Assembly (NCBI GenBank): GCA_045118975.1
Contig: JBGVCT010000003.1
Location: 230,441 to 294,440, forward strand
Length of the DNA: 64,000 nucleotides
DNA from: RGIG6178 sp045118975
Lineage (GTDB): Bacteria > Bacillota_I > Bacilli_A > RFN20 > DUOF01
Direction of reading: 5' to 3'
The notes under the pieces are model-generated. The model was not told where the DNA came from. It ran no database searches and worked only from the letters and a program-made list of their open reading frames with translations. Shown here in pieces: positions 9,446-17,414 of the stretch. Numbering within the stretch: position 1 is the stretch's first letter; the number at the start of each line of letters is the position of its first letter. The translations under genes and the position numbers were made by a program.

Positions 9446-10034
9446 TGAATTTACAATTGTTACATTTTGGGTTTTTGCTAGTACAAGTATATCTTCCAAA
9501 TAAAACCAATCTTTGATGTAGAATTGCAAGATTAGTTTTAAACATATTAGTTAAGACTTTTTCTACTACATCAGGAGAGTCATCTTCTTTAGTTAATCCT
9601 AATCTATAAGAAACTCTTTTAATGTGGGTGTCGACAGGAATAAAGTTTTCTTTGTGTAATTCCACCAAATATACTCCACTTGTTTTATTGCCAACCCCAG
9701 GTAAAGTAGACAATTCTTTTCTTGATGTTGGTATCTTTTCTGCATATTTATCTACCAGTATAGTAGCCAATTTTTTTATTGATTTAGATTTGTTAACACT
9801 CAATCCAAGGGGATGAATGATTTTTTCAAGATCATTTTCATCAGCTTGTTTAAGGCTTGAAAGCGTTGGGTATTTTTTGAAAAGTATTGGAGTTACTTTA
9901 TTTACGTTTTTATCCAAAGTTTGGGCAGATAACAAAATAGCGATTAACAAAGTATAATCGCTATCATAGTTTAATTCGCATTTTGGAGAAGGAATCATTT
10001 CCTCTAGAGAGTCTAAAATATATTTCTTATTCAT
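9420..10034 (-). CDS. nth: Endonuclease III
   Basis: Base-excision repair DNA glycosylase/AP lyase acting on oxidised pyrimidines. The 204-residue protein has the helix-hairpin-helix LPGVGNKT (111-118) with catalytic lysine K117 and catalytic aspartate D135 in VDTHIKR. Its C-terminal cysteine set C-x6-C-x2-C-x5-C (C184, C191, C194, C200) is the [4Fe-4S] cluster. It overlaps the upstream dnaD gene, reproducing the dnaD-nth order of Bacillus. Confidence 0.95.
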   Translation of the reverse strand: MNKKYILDSLEEMIPSPKCELNYDSDYTLLIAILLSAQTLDKNVNKVTPILFKKYPTLSSLKQADENDLEKIIHPLGLSVNKSKSIKKLATILVDKYAEKIPTSRKELSTLPGVGNKTSGVYLVELHKENFIPVDTHIKRVSYRLGLTKEDDSPDVVEKVLTNMFKTNLAILHQRLVLFGRYTCTSKNPKCNNCKFNKKCILTK

Positions 10035-10627
10035 TAGTCTTCAATCCAGTTGATTTTTGCAATTTCTAGCGTTTCTTCAAGATTTTTTCCCCACTTATCA
10101 GAAATTGTTTTTCCATGAGTCCTGTATTCTTCTTTTCTTTGCCATTCTAATAATATTTTGTCTATATATCTAATAGATTTCGCTTTGGCCATAGTTGCTA
10201 AATTAAGTGCTTCCTTTATCTTTTCTATAGTGTTCCCATTTTTGATCCACTCATTAATTGTTGCAACTTCAGTTTCTGATAAAGCACGAGCAAATTCGTT
10301 TTCAAACAAGTGAATAACTTCTTCATTTTCATCTTTCTTTGTTTCAATTGAAATCTCTGAAGGATATTTAGAATTTATTAATGTAATTAAATTATCTAAA
10401 GATAATTTAAGATTTTTATCATATGATAGGTAACAATGCTTAATTAACGCTGTAAAACATGAGTCTATTTCTTCAAAAGGAAGTGTCATTTGAAGAGACA
10501 ACATATCAGGAGTTATAAAGGTTTCTCCGTCTTGAAGAAGAGAATCCACAACAAAAATCATTGCCAATTCATTTTCATTTAAATCCATTTTTTTATAGTT
10601 TTTTACAAGAGTTAATTTCCAATCCAT
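10034..10627 (-). CDS. dnaD: DnaD-domain replication initiation protein
   Basis: The 197-residue protein has an N-terminal winged-helix part (about 1-95) and a C-terminal DnaD/DnaB_2 domain. Near its end the domain carries the characteristic Y-x-x-x-I-L-x-x-W motif (YIDKILLEW). In Bacillus DnaD takes part in loading the replicative helicase with DnaA, DnaB and DnaI. Length is slightly shorter than the Bacillus protein. AGGTGAT precedes the start. The stop overlaps the nth start, so the two are translationally coupled. The context fits the conserved dnaD-nth operon. Confidence 0.9.
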   Translation of the reverse strand: MDWKLTLVKNYKKMDLNENELAMIFVVDSLLQDGETFITPDMLSLQMTLPFEEIDSCFTALIKHCYLSYDKNLKLSLDNLITLINSKYPSEISIETKKDENEEVIHLFENEFARALSETEVATINEWIKNGNTIEKIKEALNLATMAKAKSIRYIDKILLEWQRKEEYRTHGKTISDKWGKNLEETLEIAKINWIED

Positions 10628-10685
10628 TATCTAATCACCTACTAGGCATAATTATATACCGATATTTTGATAAAAGCCACTACAA

Positions 10686-10739
10686 AAATGTCAAAAATTC
10701 CCAAAATATTAATTAATTAATATTATTTAAGTGACATTT
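10686..10739. promoter_or_regulatory. Nested inverted repeats upstream of surface protein gene (possible operator)
   Basis: A perfect 20-bp AT palindrome (AATATTAATTAATTAATATT, 10705-10724) lies between two inverted arms, AAATGTCA (10686-10693) and TGACATTT (10732-10739). It sits about 90-140 bases before the start of the large surface-protein gene, on the promoter side of the 190-base intergenic gap. No obvious -35/-10 pair with ideal spacing is seen. Confidence 0.4.
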
Positions 10740-10828
10740 GTCTATTTTTGTGAAAAACAAAGCCCTTAATATGTTGGATTTTAATAATTTATGTTAAATT
10801 ATTTATAGACAACTTAGGGGTGAAATCG

Positions 10829-13800
10829 ATGAAAAGGGGTAACAAATTTTTAACATACTCGTTTATTTCGGTGCTTTGCTTTGCGGCAATGTTCTTTTTT
10901 GGCGTTCAAAAAGCAAGTGCTGCTAGCGAAGAATATACTTGTTATGATAGAGGAAATAACTTGCCATGTACAGCGGATACTGTAGATGGCTATTATGTTT
11001 TAGAAAGATTAGAGGTTCTTGAAGGAACTACAACTTTAACTTTGCAAAATGAATATGGTTCTGGTTCACAAAAGTTTTTTGTGGAGAAAATTTACACTGA
11101 CGCTATAGTTGTTGTGGATAATTTAGGAAATGAAGTTAATACTCCATTAAATCTTACAAACTTAGTTTTACCTTCGAATTTACTTACCCTAGAAACAGGA
11201 TCCCTAAGAAATATTAGTTCACTAGATGTATTAAATTTTCCAAGTAAACTTATGTATGTTGGCTCTACTATATTTGATGATGGGGCGCATATTGATTTAA
11301 TGACATTAAACCATTATGGTGTCATTTATGTTACACAAATCGGTTCAGAAGATAGGGCAATCTTTTTTGAAGCTGATTCATTTTCTAATGCTAGTGTTGG
11401 CAAATTTGTTTGTGGAACCTTAGATGTATACGATAATGTTAAAAGCCATATTACTAATGAGGGATATTTGCAAGGTGTGAAAGTTACCGCTGCTTTAAAT
11501 TATAATTTCTATAAATCAGAAAAGGCGATCCAAGATGGTGAAACGCCATTATATGAAGAAACATATTATATTGGAGAAACTCTTCCAACATTACCTGAGA
11601 TGAATGGAGAAGTTCCTGCTGGATTGAATATGTTAGGGTGGTATTTAAATTCTTCTCAACTTATTTCTAATGGAAGTAATTTAGTTGTATATCAAAAGAG
11701 TGTTGATACATATCAAGTGTATCCAAAGTTTTCTTTAAAAGATTTAACTTTTGATTTCACAATAAATACAAATGATGCACATTATACTTCTGAGAATGAT
11801 TTAGTTGTTCTTAATGTGGAAAATATAGTTCATGAATTAGTTCCAAATAATGTTCCTGCAGCAGGATTTAACAAGACTATAAATTGGAGAAAAAATGGAA
11901 CAGATTTAGCAATGAGTGATGTTGAAACATTGAGTTTAAAACATGTTTCTGATACTGGAGTTTATGAGTGTGTGATTAGTTATAGTTACTTATATGAAGG
12001 AATTACATATACAGGAGAGCAAGTAAGATCACAAACAGTTTCTATAACACCTGTTCCTTTGTATATTGATGTAGTTCCAACTGTAACTACTGTATATGGT
12101 ACATATTTGACTAATGATGACTTATCATTTAAACATATGGGATTATTAGGCGATGATGAAATCACAGCATATGCCTATACATATCATAATAGTGGTAACA
12201 TTCAAGCTGGAACATATGCAAACGAAATACAAATTTTAATTCAAAGTATCATTAATGGTGATGATGAGAATGTAACAACTGACTACAACATTATCTATAC
12301 ATATGGTACTCATATTGTTTCTAAAAAAGACTTGGGAGCCGTAGCTTATAATGATATTTTAACTTATGATTATGGATCAGATTTGGCTCCAACTAAAGTT
12401 TTTAAGGATGAAAATGTATATGGTCAATATGATAATGATATAGAGATTGTTTTCAGTAGAGTGAATGGAAATACTGTTAATACTTATGAAGTTAATGGAA
12501 TTGTTTCTATTAACAATAATAACTATACTGCTACATTTGATGATAATAGCACTGGATATGTTAATATCGAGAGAAAACAAGTAATGATAAGCTATACAAT
12601 TAGTGCTAACGTTTATGATGGAAAAGAGAAAAATGTTAATATCTATTACACAGACATCAAAGGTGTAAGAGTTTCTGTAGAACCTGAATTTTATTTAAAT
12701 GACGAAAGAGTATATGAAGTTGTTAATGCGGGAATATATTATGTTATTGTTAGAAATTCTCCAGATGATAACTATACAATAATGAATCCGGATACGTTAA
12801 CGTTTGTTGTTTCCAAAGCAAATCCAGTTGTTAGATATGCTGCTAGTCAAGAGTTTATATATACAGGAGAAGTAATTAGACCTGTTATTACCATTAATAA
12901 CGATGAACAAAAACCTTCATATGTGTGTTCAGATGGCGTGAATAATGAAGGAGATTATTGTGTGAATGTGGGAATTTATACAGTTAATGTTAATTATCCA
13001 GAATCTGCTAACTACTTGGCTTATTCAACAACAAATAGTCAACCAATAAGACTTGGCATTTCTAAATATGCTGTAAATATAAATCCTAAGTCATTTGAAA
13101 TTTATTATGACGAATATGAAACTCTAAAAGCAAATTTAGGAGAGTATTTGCAAGAAGTTATAACAATTAATGGCGAGGATATGCTAGTTAAGTATACCGC
13201 AGAGGAAGCGACAGGGGCAGATATTGGTAAGTATGATATTACTAGAGCTACTATATATGATATAAATGGTGGTTATGAGCACCCTAATTATTCTGGAAGA
13301 ATTTTATTGAGTGAATGTGTAGGAAAGATTCATGTTTTACCAAGACCAATAACAATCCATTATTATGGATATAGTGACTTTGTTTATGATGGCAAGGAAA
13401 AGGATCTTAAAGTATACTTGTTTGATAAGGAAAAGAATGAGAAAGTTACACACATAGATATAGCTACAGTTGTAGATGAAGGTGTAATTAAAAATGCTGG
13501 CGTATACCATGCTAGTTCTACAATTAATGATAGTAAGTATGTTATTACTAACTCAGCACTTATCTCTTTTGAAGTGAAAAAAGGAACATATGATGTTTCT
13601 GCTATTAAGTTTAAAGACGCTAAGTTTACATTGGACTTTAAGAAACATTCAATAGAAATCGAAGGAGCACTTCCAGAGGGTGTTGGTGTGGAGTACACAG
13701 TAAATGGTAAATCTGGAAATTCTGTATCAAGTGGTTTCGAAAATATTGTTATTGCTAACTTTGTTGTTGATTTAGATAACTATAATCCAATAGAACCAAT

Positions 13801-14569
13801 GCAAGCAGTAATTAGAATTGACATGTCATGGTTAATTATTGTGATAATTTCTATCATTGTTGCCGCAGGAGTTGGAGTTTGTATTGCTTTCTTATATGCA
13901 TCTTATAGAAGAGATCATCCAAGAAAAATAAAACTAAAAATAAAAACTGTTATTCAAGAAGATTTAGCTGCTAAAAGAGTTGCAACAAGCGTAAAAGAGG
14001 TGCTTGGCGATGAAGAAGAAAAGAAGAAACTTGATGAAGAAATAGCTATTTTAGAGAGCGAAGATGACTTAGATGATGATGCAGTTGATACAATGACATT
14101 TATTGAAAGAATCTATGCTGCTAATAGTGAGTTAAAGTATTATTATAGCGAAGTTAAAAACGAGTTATTATCATATGAGGGAATTACTCATACAATAGAT
14201 AGAAAGTTTGAAATTTTCTATCATGGAACTAGACAAGTTGCTAAGTTATCAATATGTAATGGAATATTAAGACTATATGTTAATCTTGATCCGCAAAAAT
14301 ATGACAAGAGACAATATAATCAAAGAGATATGTCTAAGTTTGAATGTCATGAAAAGACACCACTTAGAATTAATGTAAATAGTTTAGAGACACTAAGACA
14401 TGCTAAGGTATTTATTAGAATTATAAGGAAGAAAGAAAAACTAGAAGCCGTTACAGGATTTGTGAGAATAGACTATGAAAAATTCTATACATTAAAAGAA
14501 AATTTTATTCCTAAGATTTTCAAAAATGTGTTTATAAAGAACCAAAAAAATAAGGATGGAAAAAAATAG
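10829..14569 (+). CDS. Giant surface receptor-like protein: MBG repeats, one TM helix, 220-residue cytoplasmic domain
   Basis: I prefer ATG 10829 over an in-frame GTG at 10820 because AGGGGTG (10816-10822) is then correctly spaced. The 1246-residue protein has a signal peptide (cleavage after ASAAS-like residues near 33) and an Ig-like module around residues 310-400. Several MBG (YDG/YGX) repeats span about 400-990. One transmembrane helix lies at about 1001-1025. Unlike its relatives, it continues into a cytoplasmic part. That part holds an acidic coiled segment, then a conserved-looking block beginning KYYYSEVKNELLSY near residue 1102, with LYVNLDP further on. This architecture suggests a sensor or a link from surface to cytoplasm. 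A terminator follows directly. Confidence 0.8.
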   Translation: MKRGNKFLTYSFISVLCFAAMFFFGVQKASAASEEYTCYDRGNNLPCTADTVDGYYVLERLEVLEGTTTLTLQNEYGSGSQKFFVEKIYTDAIVVVDNLGNEVNTPLNLTNLVLPSNLLTLETGSLRNISSLDVLNFPSKLMYVGSTIFDDGAHIDLMTLNHYGVIYVTQIGSEDRAIFFEADSFSNASVGKFVCGTLDVYDNVKSHITNEGYLQGVKVTAALNYNFYKSEKAIQDGETPLYEETYYIGETLPTLPEMNGEVPAGLNMLGWYLNSSQLISNGSNLVVYQKSVDTYQVYPKFSLKDLTFDFTINTNDAHYTSENDLVVLNVENIVHELVPNNVPAAGFNKTINWRKNGTDLAMSDVETLSLKHVSDTGVYECVISYSYLYEGITYTGEQVRSQTVSITPVPLYIDVVPTVTTVYGTYLTNDDLSFKHMGLLGDDEITAYAYTYHNSGNIQAGTYANEIQILIQSIINGDDENVTTDYNIIYTYGTHIVSKKDLGAVAYNDILTYDYGSDLAPTKVFKDENVYGQYDNDIEIVFSRVNGNTVNTYEVNGIVSINNNNYTATFDDNSTGYVNIERKQVMISYTISANVYDGKEKNVNIYYTDIKGVRVSVEPEFYLNDERVYEVVNAGIYYVIVRNSPDDNYTIMNPDTLTFVVSKANPVVRYAASQEFIYTGEVIRPVITINNDEQKPSYVCSDGVNNEGDYCVNVGIYTVNVNYPESANYLAYSTTNSQPIRLGISKYAVNINPKSFEIYYDEYETLKANLGEYLQEVITINGEDMLVKYTAEEATGADIGKYDITRATIYDINGGYEHPNYSGRILLSECVGKIHVLPRPITIHYYGYSDFVYDGKEKDLKVYLFDKEKNEKVTHIDIATVVDEGVIKNAGVYHASSTINDSKYVITNSALISFEVKKGTYDVSAIKFKDAKFTLDFKKHSIEIEGALPEGVGVEYTVNGKSGNSVSSGFENIVIANFVVDLDNYNPIEPMQAVIRIDMSWLIIVIISIIVAAGVGVCIAFLYASYRRDHPRKIKLKIKTVIQEDLAAKRVATSVKEVLGDEEEKKKLDEEIAILESEDDLDDDAVDTMTFIERIYAANSELKYYYSEVKNELLSYEGITHTIDRKFEIFYHGTRQVAKLSICNGILRLYVNLDPQKYDKRQYNQRDMSKFECHEKTPLRINVNSLETLRHAKVFIRIIRKKEKLEAVTGFVRIDYEKFYTLKENFIPKIFKNVFIKNQKNKDGKK

Positions 14570-14595
14570 GATATACATTGTATATCCTTTTTTAT
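14569..14595 (+). terminator. Terminator of the giant receptor-like gene
   Basis: GGATATAC-ATT-GTATATCC, followed by a T tract. Confidence 0.85.
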
Positions 14596-14628
14596 TTATT
14601 TAAAAAAGGCCCCAAAGGTCATATAAAT

Positions 14629-14657
14629 TTGCTATTTTTATTTATATTTGCTATAAT
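14629..14657 (+). promoter_or_regulatory. Promoter of the OLE-like RNA
   Basis: TTGCTA (14629-14634), a 17-base spacer and a perfect TATAAT (14652-14657) predict a transcript start near 14664. Confidence 0.75.
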
Positions 14658-14663
14658 CATATT

Positions 14664-15260
14664 CGCGAAGGCGCAGTATTCTAGTCGACTTTGCTATCAT
14701 GAAGACGATGAAAAGCGTTAAAGGGCACATCTGTGAAGTTCCTGGTGCTTGCCTTGGTTGCCCAAATTGGGGTGGGTGCTGGGAGTTAAGAATCTTGGGC
14801 TTGTTGTAACGGCATACAACTTCAGTCCCAATTTTCGTGGAGACATAGACGGGTGGAAATTAGTTTTAACTTCTACTCCCTATGATAGAACCTGCAATGC
14901 AGTAAAATGTGTGCAGCGTAGCCTGCTTTGAGTGAACATGGGGGATTATTCTAAAGTACATAGTATAAACAAGGCCGGTTTGATTATGTATTGGGTATGA
15001 AATCATGTCTTGCAAAACAAGTTATTGTTAGATGTAAGTCGTTAAGGAAAACTTCTAGACTGTTAAAAGTTTATTTTAGGTGATCTAGGGATTATAGTGT
15101 GTGCTAAGTGGCGATTCGGTGTGTAAATCCTCTTAATAGGAAACTGCTCTGGGGGTGACCCTAAGCGAGGATTTGAGAAATTCGACCGAACCTAAGACAT
15201 AAGGTTTACTTAGATCATTGCCTTCCTAAATTTATATGATCAGGCCTAGCCTGACTTTTT
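14664..15260 (+). ncRNA. OLE-like large structured RNA (about 600 nt)
   Basis: A stretch of almost 600 bases with no credible gene has its own consensus promoter, is markedly more GC-rich than its neighbours, and has nested helices at its 3' end. TGATCTAGG (15081-15089) pairs with CTTAGATCA (15209-15217). TTCGGT (15115-15120) pairs with ACCGAA (15185-15190), and AAATCCTC (15125-15132) with GAGGATTT (15167-15174). A GTGA tetraloop hairpin lies at 15151-15162. The size, and the location directly before a gene for an OapA-like membrane protein, are the signature of OLE (ornate, large, extremophilic) RNA. OLE RNA forms a membrane-associated complex with OapA. Tetraloop and nested stems are seen directly; the family call is inference from context. 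Confidence 0.72.
15240..15260 (+). terminator. Hairpin and T tract at the 3' end of the OLE-like RNA
   Basis: TCAGGC-CTA-GCCTGA is followed by CTTTTT. It could end the RNA, or partly read through into the OapA-like gene that starts 22 bases later. Confidence 0.65.
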
Positions 15261-15281
15261 AATTGAAAGGAAATTTTTTAA

Positions 15282-15911
15282 ATGGAAGACTCGGAAAACA
15301 TAAAGGAAAATTCGGTAAAGAAAAGTAAAACAAAAAAGACTGTTCAAAAAGAAAGTAAATTCAGAGAATATTTTAGATGGCCACTTGTTGTGCTTGTGAC
15401 ATCATTGGCACTTTCGTTTACTTTTGGATTTTTAAGTGAACTTGCATTAACAGATGCAAATATCATAGTTGCTATACTTGTAATTGTGGTGTTTATGTTT
15501 ATATCAGTTATTACAGATATTATTGGAGTTGCAGTTACTGCAGCTGATGTAAGTCCGTTTAGATCGATGTCTGCAAAAAAAATTAAGGGTGCTAAAGAAG
15601 CTATAATATTGATAGATAATGCAGATAAAGTTGCAAGTATTGTTGCTGATATATTGGGTGACATTTGCAGTATTTTATCGGGAGCAGCGGGTGCTGCTGT
15701 TACTGCTTTCTTAATAGGAAATAACACTGATTTAGTGCAAACAATTTTAATTGCTTCATCAGTTAGTGCTGCCATTGCTGGTATTATAATATTTGGTAAA
15801 GCATTTGGTAAAAAGTTAGCTTTGGATGGTTGTGACAAAATAGTTTTAGGGTTAGGCAAGATAGTAAATGTGTTTACATTTGGTAAATTGTCTACAAAAA
15901 ATAAGAATTAG
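15282..15911 (+). CDS. oapA: OapA-like OLE-associated membrane protein
   Basis: The 209-residue protein has a lysine-rich N terminus and about four transmembrane segments (near 34-54, 58-80, 130-145, 155-172). Between and after helices two and three are the conserved-looking stretches TDIIGVAVTAAD (78-89) and NADKVASIVADILGDICS (113-130). The latter contains D123-x3-D127, matching the D-x3-D motif described for OapA. OapA dimers bind OLE RNA at the membrane and are tied to stress and Mg2+ handling in Halalkalibacterium (Bacillus) halodurans. GAAAGGAAA precedes the start. Position immediately downstream of the structured RNA is the family's usual arrangement. Confidence 0.75.
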   Translation: MEDSENIKENSVKKSKTKKTVQKESKFREYFRWPLVVLVTSLALSFTFGFLSELALTDANIIVAILVIVVFMFISVITDIIGVAVTAADVSPFRSMSAKKIKGAKEAIILIDNADKVASIVADILGDICSILSGAAGAAVTAFLIGNNTDLVQTILIASSVSAAIAGIIIFGKAFGKKLALDGCDKIVLGLGKIVNVFTFGKLSTKNKN

Positions 15912-15991
15912 TTAAGTGTTTTAAAGTTTTATTTATTGTAATTTATAATTTATTATTATATACTTAGGTGTCTATATTTGGAGGAGATAAT

Positions 15992-16393
15992 ATGTTAAGA
16001 GAATCAATGGTTGAAGTAGCTTATCAATTAATGTTAAAAAAGCAAGGTGCGCAAAAGTTTGTTAAATTCTATGAGGAAGTAGCTGCTTTACTTGCTATGA
16101 ATGAAGAAGAAGCAGAACAAAATATTTCTAAGTTCTATACTAAGTTAACTCTAGATGAAAGATTTGTTTTATTAGAGGATAACACATGGGATTTAAGAGA
16201 GAGACAAAGCTTTGATAAAGTTCACATTGATATGAATGATATCTATTCTGAAATCGAAGAAGAAGAAAAAGAACTTGCTGAAGAGAGAGAAGAAGAAAGA
16301 TTCTACGACGAGGATGTTGTTATACTTGATGATGAAGATGAGAAACCACGTACTCGTGATGAAGATGAAGAAGACGAAGAGGAAGACTTTTAG
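15992..16393 (+). CDS. rpoE: RNA polymerase delta subunit
   Basis: The 133-residue protein has an N-terminal HARE-HTH domain (about 1-75) and a long acidic Glu/Asp tail, the standard layout of the Firmicutes delta subunit. Delta displaces RNA polymerase from nucleic acid and sharpens promoter selectivity. I chose ATG 15992, preceded by GGAGGAG with 5 bases of spacing, rather than an in-frame GTG at 15968 that would include the ribosome-binding site in the coding region. It sits ahead of fba and murA as in Bacillus. Confidence 0.9.
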   Translation: MLRESMVEVAYQLMLKKQGAQKFVKFYEEVAALLAMNEEEAEQNISKFYTKLTLDERFVLLEDNTWDLRERQSFDKVHIDMNDIYSEIEEEEKELAEEREEERFYDEDVVILDDEDEKPRTRDEDEEDEEEDF

Positions 16394-16406
16394 TCTTCTT
16401 TTTTTA
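16382..16406 (+). terminator. rpoE terminator
   Basis: GAAGAC-TTTTA-GTCTTC followed by a T run. It overlaps the last codons and stop of rpoE. Confidence 0.75.
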
Positions 16407-16447
16407 TTTTTTTGTTTGTAAAGAATAGGGTTATTTCTTTTTAATGT

Positions 16448-16453
16448 TATAAT
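16448..16453 (+). promoter_or_regulatory. -10 element of the fba promoter
   Basis: Perfect TATAAT 20 bases before the fba start. No good -35 at 16-18 bases upstream. Confidence 0.45.
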
Positions 16454-16472
16454 CTTAATTGGAGATGATGAT

Positions 16473-17327
16473 ATGTTAGTAAATATGAAAGAAATGCTTA
16501 ATAAGGCAAAAGAAGAAAAGTATGCAGTAGGTCAATTTAACATTAATAATCTTGAATGGATTCAAGCAATTTTGAAGAAGTCTCAAGAGTTAAATAGTCC
16601 TGTGATTTTAGGGGTTAGTACAGGTGCTAAAAAATATATGGGTGGATTTAATGTTGTGACAGCTATGGTTAGGGAATTGATTAAATCTATGAATATTACA
16701 GTACCGGTTGCTCTTCATCTAGATCATGGAGATAGTTTTGAGGTATGTAAAGAAGCAATTGATAATGGATTTACTTCTGTTATGATTGATGCATCACATT
16801 ATGATTATGCAACAAATATTGAAATAACTAAAAGAGTTGTAGAGTATGCTAAAGCACATGATGTTAGTGTTGAGGCAGAACTTGGAAGAGTTGGTGGACA
16901 AGAAGATAACGTTGTAAGTCAAGGTGTAGTATATGCTGATGTTAATGAATGCAAAGAATTTTCAACTTTAACAGGGATTGATTGTTTAGCTCCTGCTTTA
17001 GGTTCAGTACATGGTCCATATAAAGGTGAACCAAAATTGGGATTTAAAGAAATGTTAGAAATTAAAGAGGCTACAAATTTACCACTTGTATTACATGGTG
17101 GTAGTGGAATCCCTGATTATCAAATAAAAGAAGCGGTTTCTAGAGGGACATGTAAAATTAATGTTAATACTGAGTGTCAACAAGAATGGACTAGACTTGT
17201 TAGAGAAACTTTAGAAAACAACAAAGAAGTTTATGATCCTAGAAAGATTATTGGCCCTGGTATGAAGGGAATTGAAGCAGTTGTTGAATATAAAGTAAAA
17301 ATGTTTGGAAGCGAAAATAAAGCATAA
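16473..17327 (+). CDS. fba: Class II fructose-bisphosphate aldolase
   Basis: Zn-dependent glycolytic aldolase that interconverts fructose-1,6-bisphosphate with DHAP and glyceraldehyde-3-phosphate. The 284-residue protein has the metal and catalytic segment HLDHGD (82-87), the SVHGPYKGEP segment near 178 and the phosphate-binding LHGGSGI near 207. Length is typical (Bacillus FbaA, 285). GGAGATGATG precedes the start and a strong terminator follows. It lies between rpoE and murA, a conserved order in Bacilli. Confidence 0.95.
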   Translation: MLVNMKEMLNKAKEEKYAVGQFNINNLEWIQAILKKSQELNSPVILGVSTGAKKYMGGFNVVTAMVRELIKSMNITVPVALHLDHGDSFEVCKEAIDNGFTSVMIDASHYDYATNIEITKRVVEYAKAHDVSVEAELGRVGGQEDNVVSQGVVYADVNECKEFSTLTGIDCLAPALGSVHGPYKGEPKLGFKEMLEIKEATNLPLVLHGGSGIPDYQIKEAVSRGTCKINVNTECQQEWTRLVRETLENNKEVYDPRKIIGPGMKGIEAVVEYKVKMFGSENKA

Positions 17328-17332
17328 TTATC

Positions 17333-17372
17333 AAGAGTTAATGATTCGATTAAAGTCATTAACTCTTTTTTC
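17333..17372 (+). terminator. fba terminator
   Basis: AAGAGTTAATGA (17333-17344) pairs with TCATTAACTCTT (17356-17367) and is followed by T residues. Confidence 0.85.
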
Positions 17373-17414
17373 ATACCTTTTCACCTTTAATCATATTTTT
17401 AAATAGGTGATTGA

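Noticed and set aside
14749..14931. 60-codon open frame on the plus strand
   Set aside because: It lies wholly inside the structured RNA, has no ribosome-binding site and has unusual composition for this genome.
14664..15260. tmRNA as the identity of the large RNA
   Set aside because: There is no tRNA-like acceptor/T-arm with CCA at its ends and no tag reading frame with a typical Ala-rich peptide. The adjacent membrane protein fits OLE/OapA better.
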